In this document: positions 63,177 to 64,000 of the stretch, in pieces
Numbering within the stretch: position 1 is the first letter of the stretch
Layout of the letters: every line of letters begins with the position of its first letter
Assembly: GCF_027853335.1 (NCBI RefSeq)
Contig: NZ_JAFEUS010000002.1
Span: forward strand, 62,001-126,000
Origin: Leucobacter sp. UCMA 4100
Lineage (GTDB): Bacteria > Actinomycetota > Actinomycetes > Actinomycetales > Microbacteriaceae
Direction: 5' to 3'
Length of the DNA: 64,000 bases
Notes under the pieces: model-generated
What the model was told of the DNA's origin: nothing
Databases searched by the model: none
The model's input: only the letters and a program-made list of their open reading frames with translations
Made by a program: the position numbers and the translations under genes

Positions 63177-63205
63177 CAGCTAAGAAGAAGCGCCATGAAC
63201 AGCAT
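63161..63205 (-). CDS. leuL: leuA leader peptide
   Basis: A 14-residue peptide, MLFMALLLSCRDES, then TAG. Four of its codons are leucine, three of them consecutive (CTT CTT CTT), the mark of a leucine attenuator. It ends inside the hairpin. TATATT (63217-63212) lies 6 nt before the ATG, so the peptide is probably translated from a leaderless mRNA. Too short for ordinary gene finders. Confidence 0.8.
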
Positions 63206-63251
63206 GCTGTAAATATAACACGGCTCGGCAAGCATTTCTTACACTAGAGGT
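63206..63251. promoter_or_regulatory. Divergent promoters for leuL-leuA and the DUF2207 gene
   Basis: TATATT on the minus strand (63217-63212) and TACACT on the plus strand (63240-63245) each lie 6 nt before a start codon. Neither has a clear -35. Both transcripts would be leaderless. Confidence 0.5.
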
Positions 63252-64000
63252 ATGCCCACACCATTTTTGTCGCTCGTGGCCACGCTCTTTTTGAGCGTTT
63301 CCTCGCTCTTTTCGCCGGCCGTGACCGAGTCGACCGTCGAAGACTTTTTGTACGAGTCTTGGGACACGAACATTGACCTCGAGACCACCGAAGATGGCAG
63401 GGCGGTCGCTCATGTCACTGAAACTCTCGTCGCCCTTTTCCCTGATCATGATCAGAATAAAGGCATCGTGCGCGGCATCCCTGCAAAGTTTCACGGCGCA
63501 AACTCCATGCCCGAAAATGTCACGGTGACCGACGAAAACGGCACCCCAACTCCGTTCTTCACTGAGACAGAAGATCGTTTTTTCGTGATCCTCACCGGCA
63601 ATGACGACTACGTGCAGGGGCGCACCACCTACGTCATCACGTACGATATTCCAGATCCAGTGTTTGTTCCAGATGACGCAGCGGTCGATGAATTTCTCTG
63701 GGATATGGTCTCGGTTGACCGCGCCCAGGCAATTAGTTCGTTCTCAGCGAGCGTCACGGTCGACGACACCCTGAGCACCGCGTTCAATGGTGATATGACG
63801 GCATACGCTGGCGTTGCCGGCTCACGCAACACGGTGAACCTGCACCACGAGGGTAACCGTTTCAGCATCGATCCGCTGCCCCTCGGGCGCGACGTGGTCG
63901 TCACCCTCGGGCTCGGCTTTGCCAAAGACACCGTGGTGCAACCACCGAAACGACAGAGCAATCCCGTCGTGACCATCATGCCCTTTGCGGTCTCACTCGG
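63252..64000 (+). CDS. DUF2207 membrane protein (partial; C-terminus off the window)
   Basis: 249 N-terminal residues are visible. An N-terminal signal sequence (about 1-22, LSLVATLFLSVSSLFS) is followed by an extracellular beta domain: WDTNIDLETTEDGRAVAHVTETL, GIVRGIPAKF, YVITYDIPDPVF and EFLWDMVSVD match DUF2207, a family of predicted membrane proteins whose later part has helices and a glycine-rich tail. Function unknown. TACACT lies 6 nt before the ATG at 63252. Confidence 0.85.
   Translation, partial: MPTPFLSLVATLFLSVSSLFSPAVTESTVEDFLYESWDTNIDLETTEDGRAVAHVTETLVALFPDHDQNKGIVRGIPAKFHGANSMPENVTVTDENGTPTPFFTETEDRFFVILTGNDDYVQGRTTYVITYDIPDPVFVPDDAAVDEFLWDMVSVDRAQAISSFSASVTVDDTLSTAFNGDMTAYAGVAGSRNTVNLHHEGNRFSIDPLPLGRDVVVTLGLGFAKDTVVQPPKRQSNPVVTIMPFAVSL

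Overview
The window looks like the chromosome of a high-GC actinobacterium of the Microbacteriaceae type, perhaps close to Leucobacter. The evidence is gene content and order: a mycothiol ligase (MshC), an actinobacterial integration host factor (mIHF) domain, a homodimeric pyruvate dehydrogenase E1, a FasR-fabD-fabH-acpP-fabF type II fatty-acid cluster, and the order alaS-ruvX-mltG-aroECKBQ-efp-nusB-pyrRBC-carAB-pyrF-gmk. There is no rRNA gene, so the genus is inference. Nearly everything is core genome. I see no transposase, integrase, phage gene or CRISPR array.

Layout. 1-7.0 kb: partial pafB-like WYL regulator, FKBP-like lipoprotein, tRNA m1A58 methyltransferase, HAD hydrolase, PAC2 protein, MshC and an M20 peptidase. 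7.0-7.9 kb: two identical tRNA-Leu(GAG) genes around a 0.6-kb non-coding stretch full of repeats. 8-19.5 kb: single genes and short operons (helicase, SGNH hydrolase, GluQ-RS, UvrA paralogue, deaminase, acyl-CoA ligase, MarR plus HEAT/ALK-repeat protein, cation/proton antiporter, tRNA-Val). 19.7-28.2 kb: peroxiredoxin facing aceE, then the fatty-acid cluster and a CAT-anticodon tRNA. 28.4-31 kb: uppP, PadR and a DMT transporter. 31-49.7 kb: a long minus-strand run of pyrimidine, aromatic amino acid, cell-wall and translation genes. 49.8-63.2 kb: rpsD, rarA, a DUF349 protein, an AbiEi-like protein, relA, secF-secD-yajC-ruvB-ruvA and leuA with its attenuator. The window ends inside a DUF2207 membrane protein.

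How the genes work together. The pyrimidine block (pyrR, pyrB, pyrC, carA, carB, pyrF) is one tightly coupled unit. Its leader carries a close match to the PyrR RNA-binding loop beside the pyrR ribosome site. Leucine synthesis is controlled by a leader peptide with a run of leucine codons followed by a strong hairpin. AceE makes acetyl-CoA directly upstream of the genes that use it for fatty acids.

Most unusual points: (1) carA encodes only the CarB-binding N-terminal domain; the glutaminase domain is absent. (2) gmk is fused to an N-terminal mIHF domain. (3) trmI lies directly beside the FKBP/pafB pair, with no room for the pupylation-proteasome cassette that often separates them. (4) ruvC is not next to ruvAB. 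(5) Perfect 20-bp inverted repeats and 21-bp-period direct repeats lie between the twin tRNA-Leu genes. (6) About a dozen genes have a -10-like box 6-10 nt before the start codon, which suggests leaderless mRNAs.
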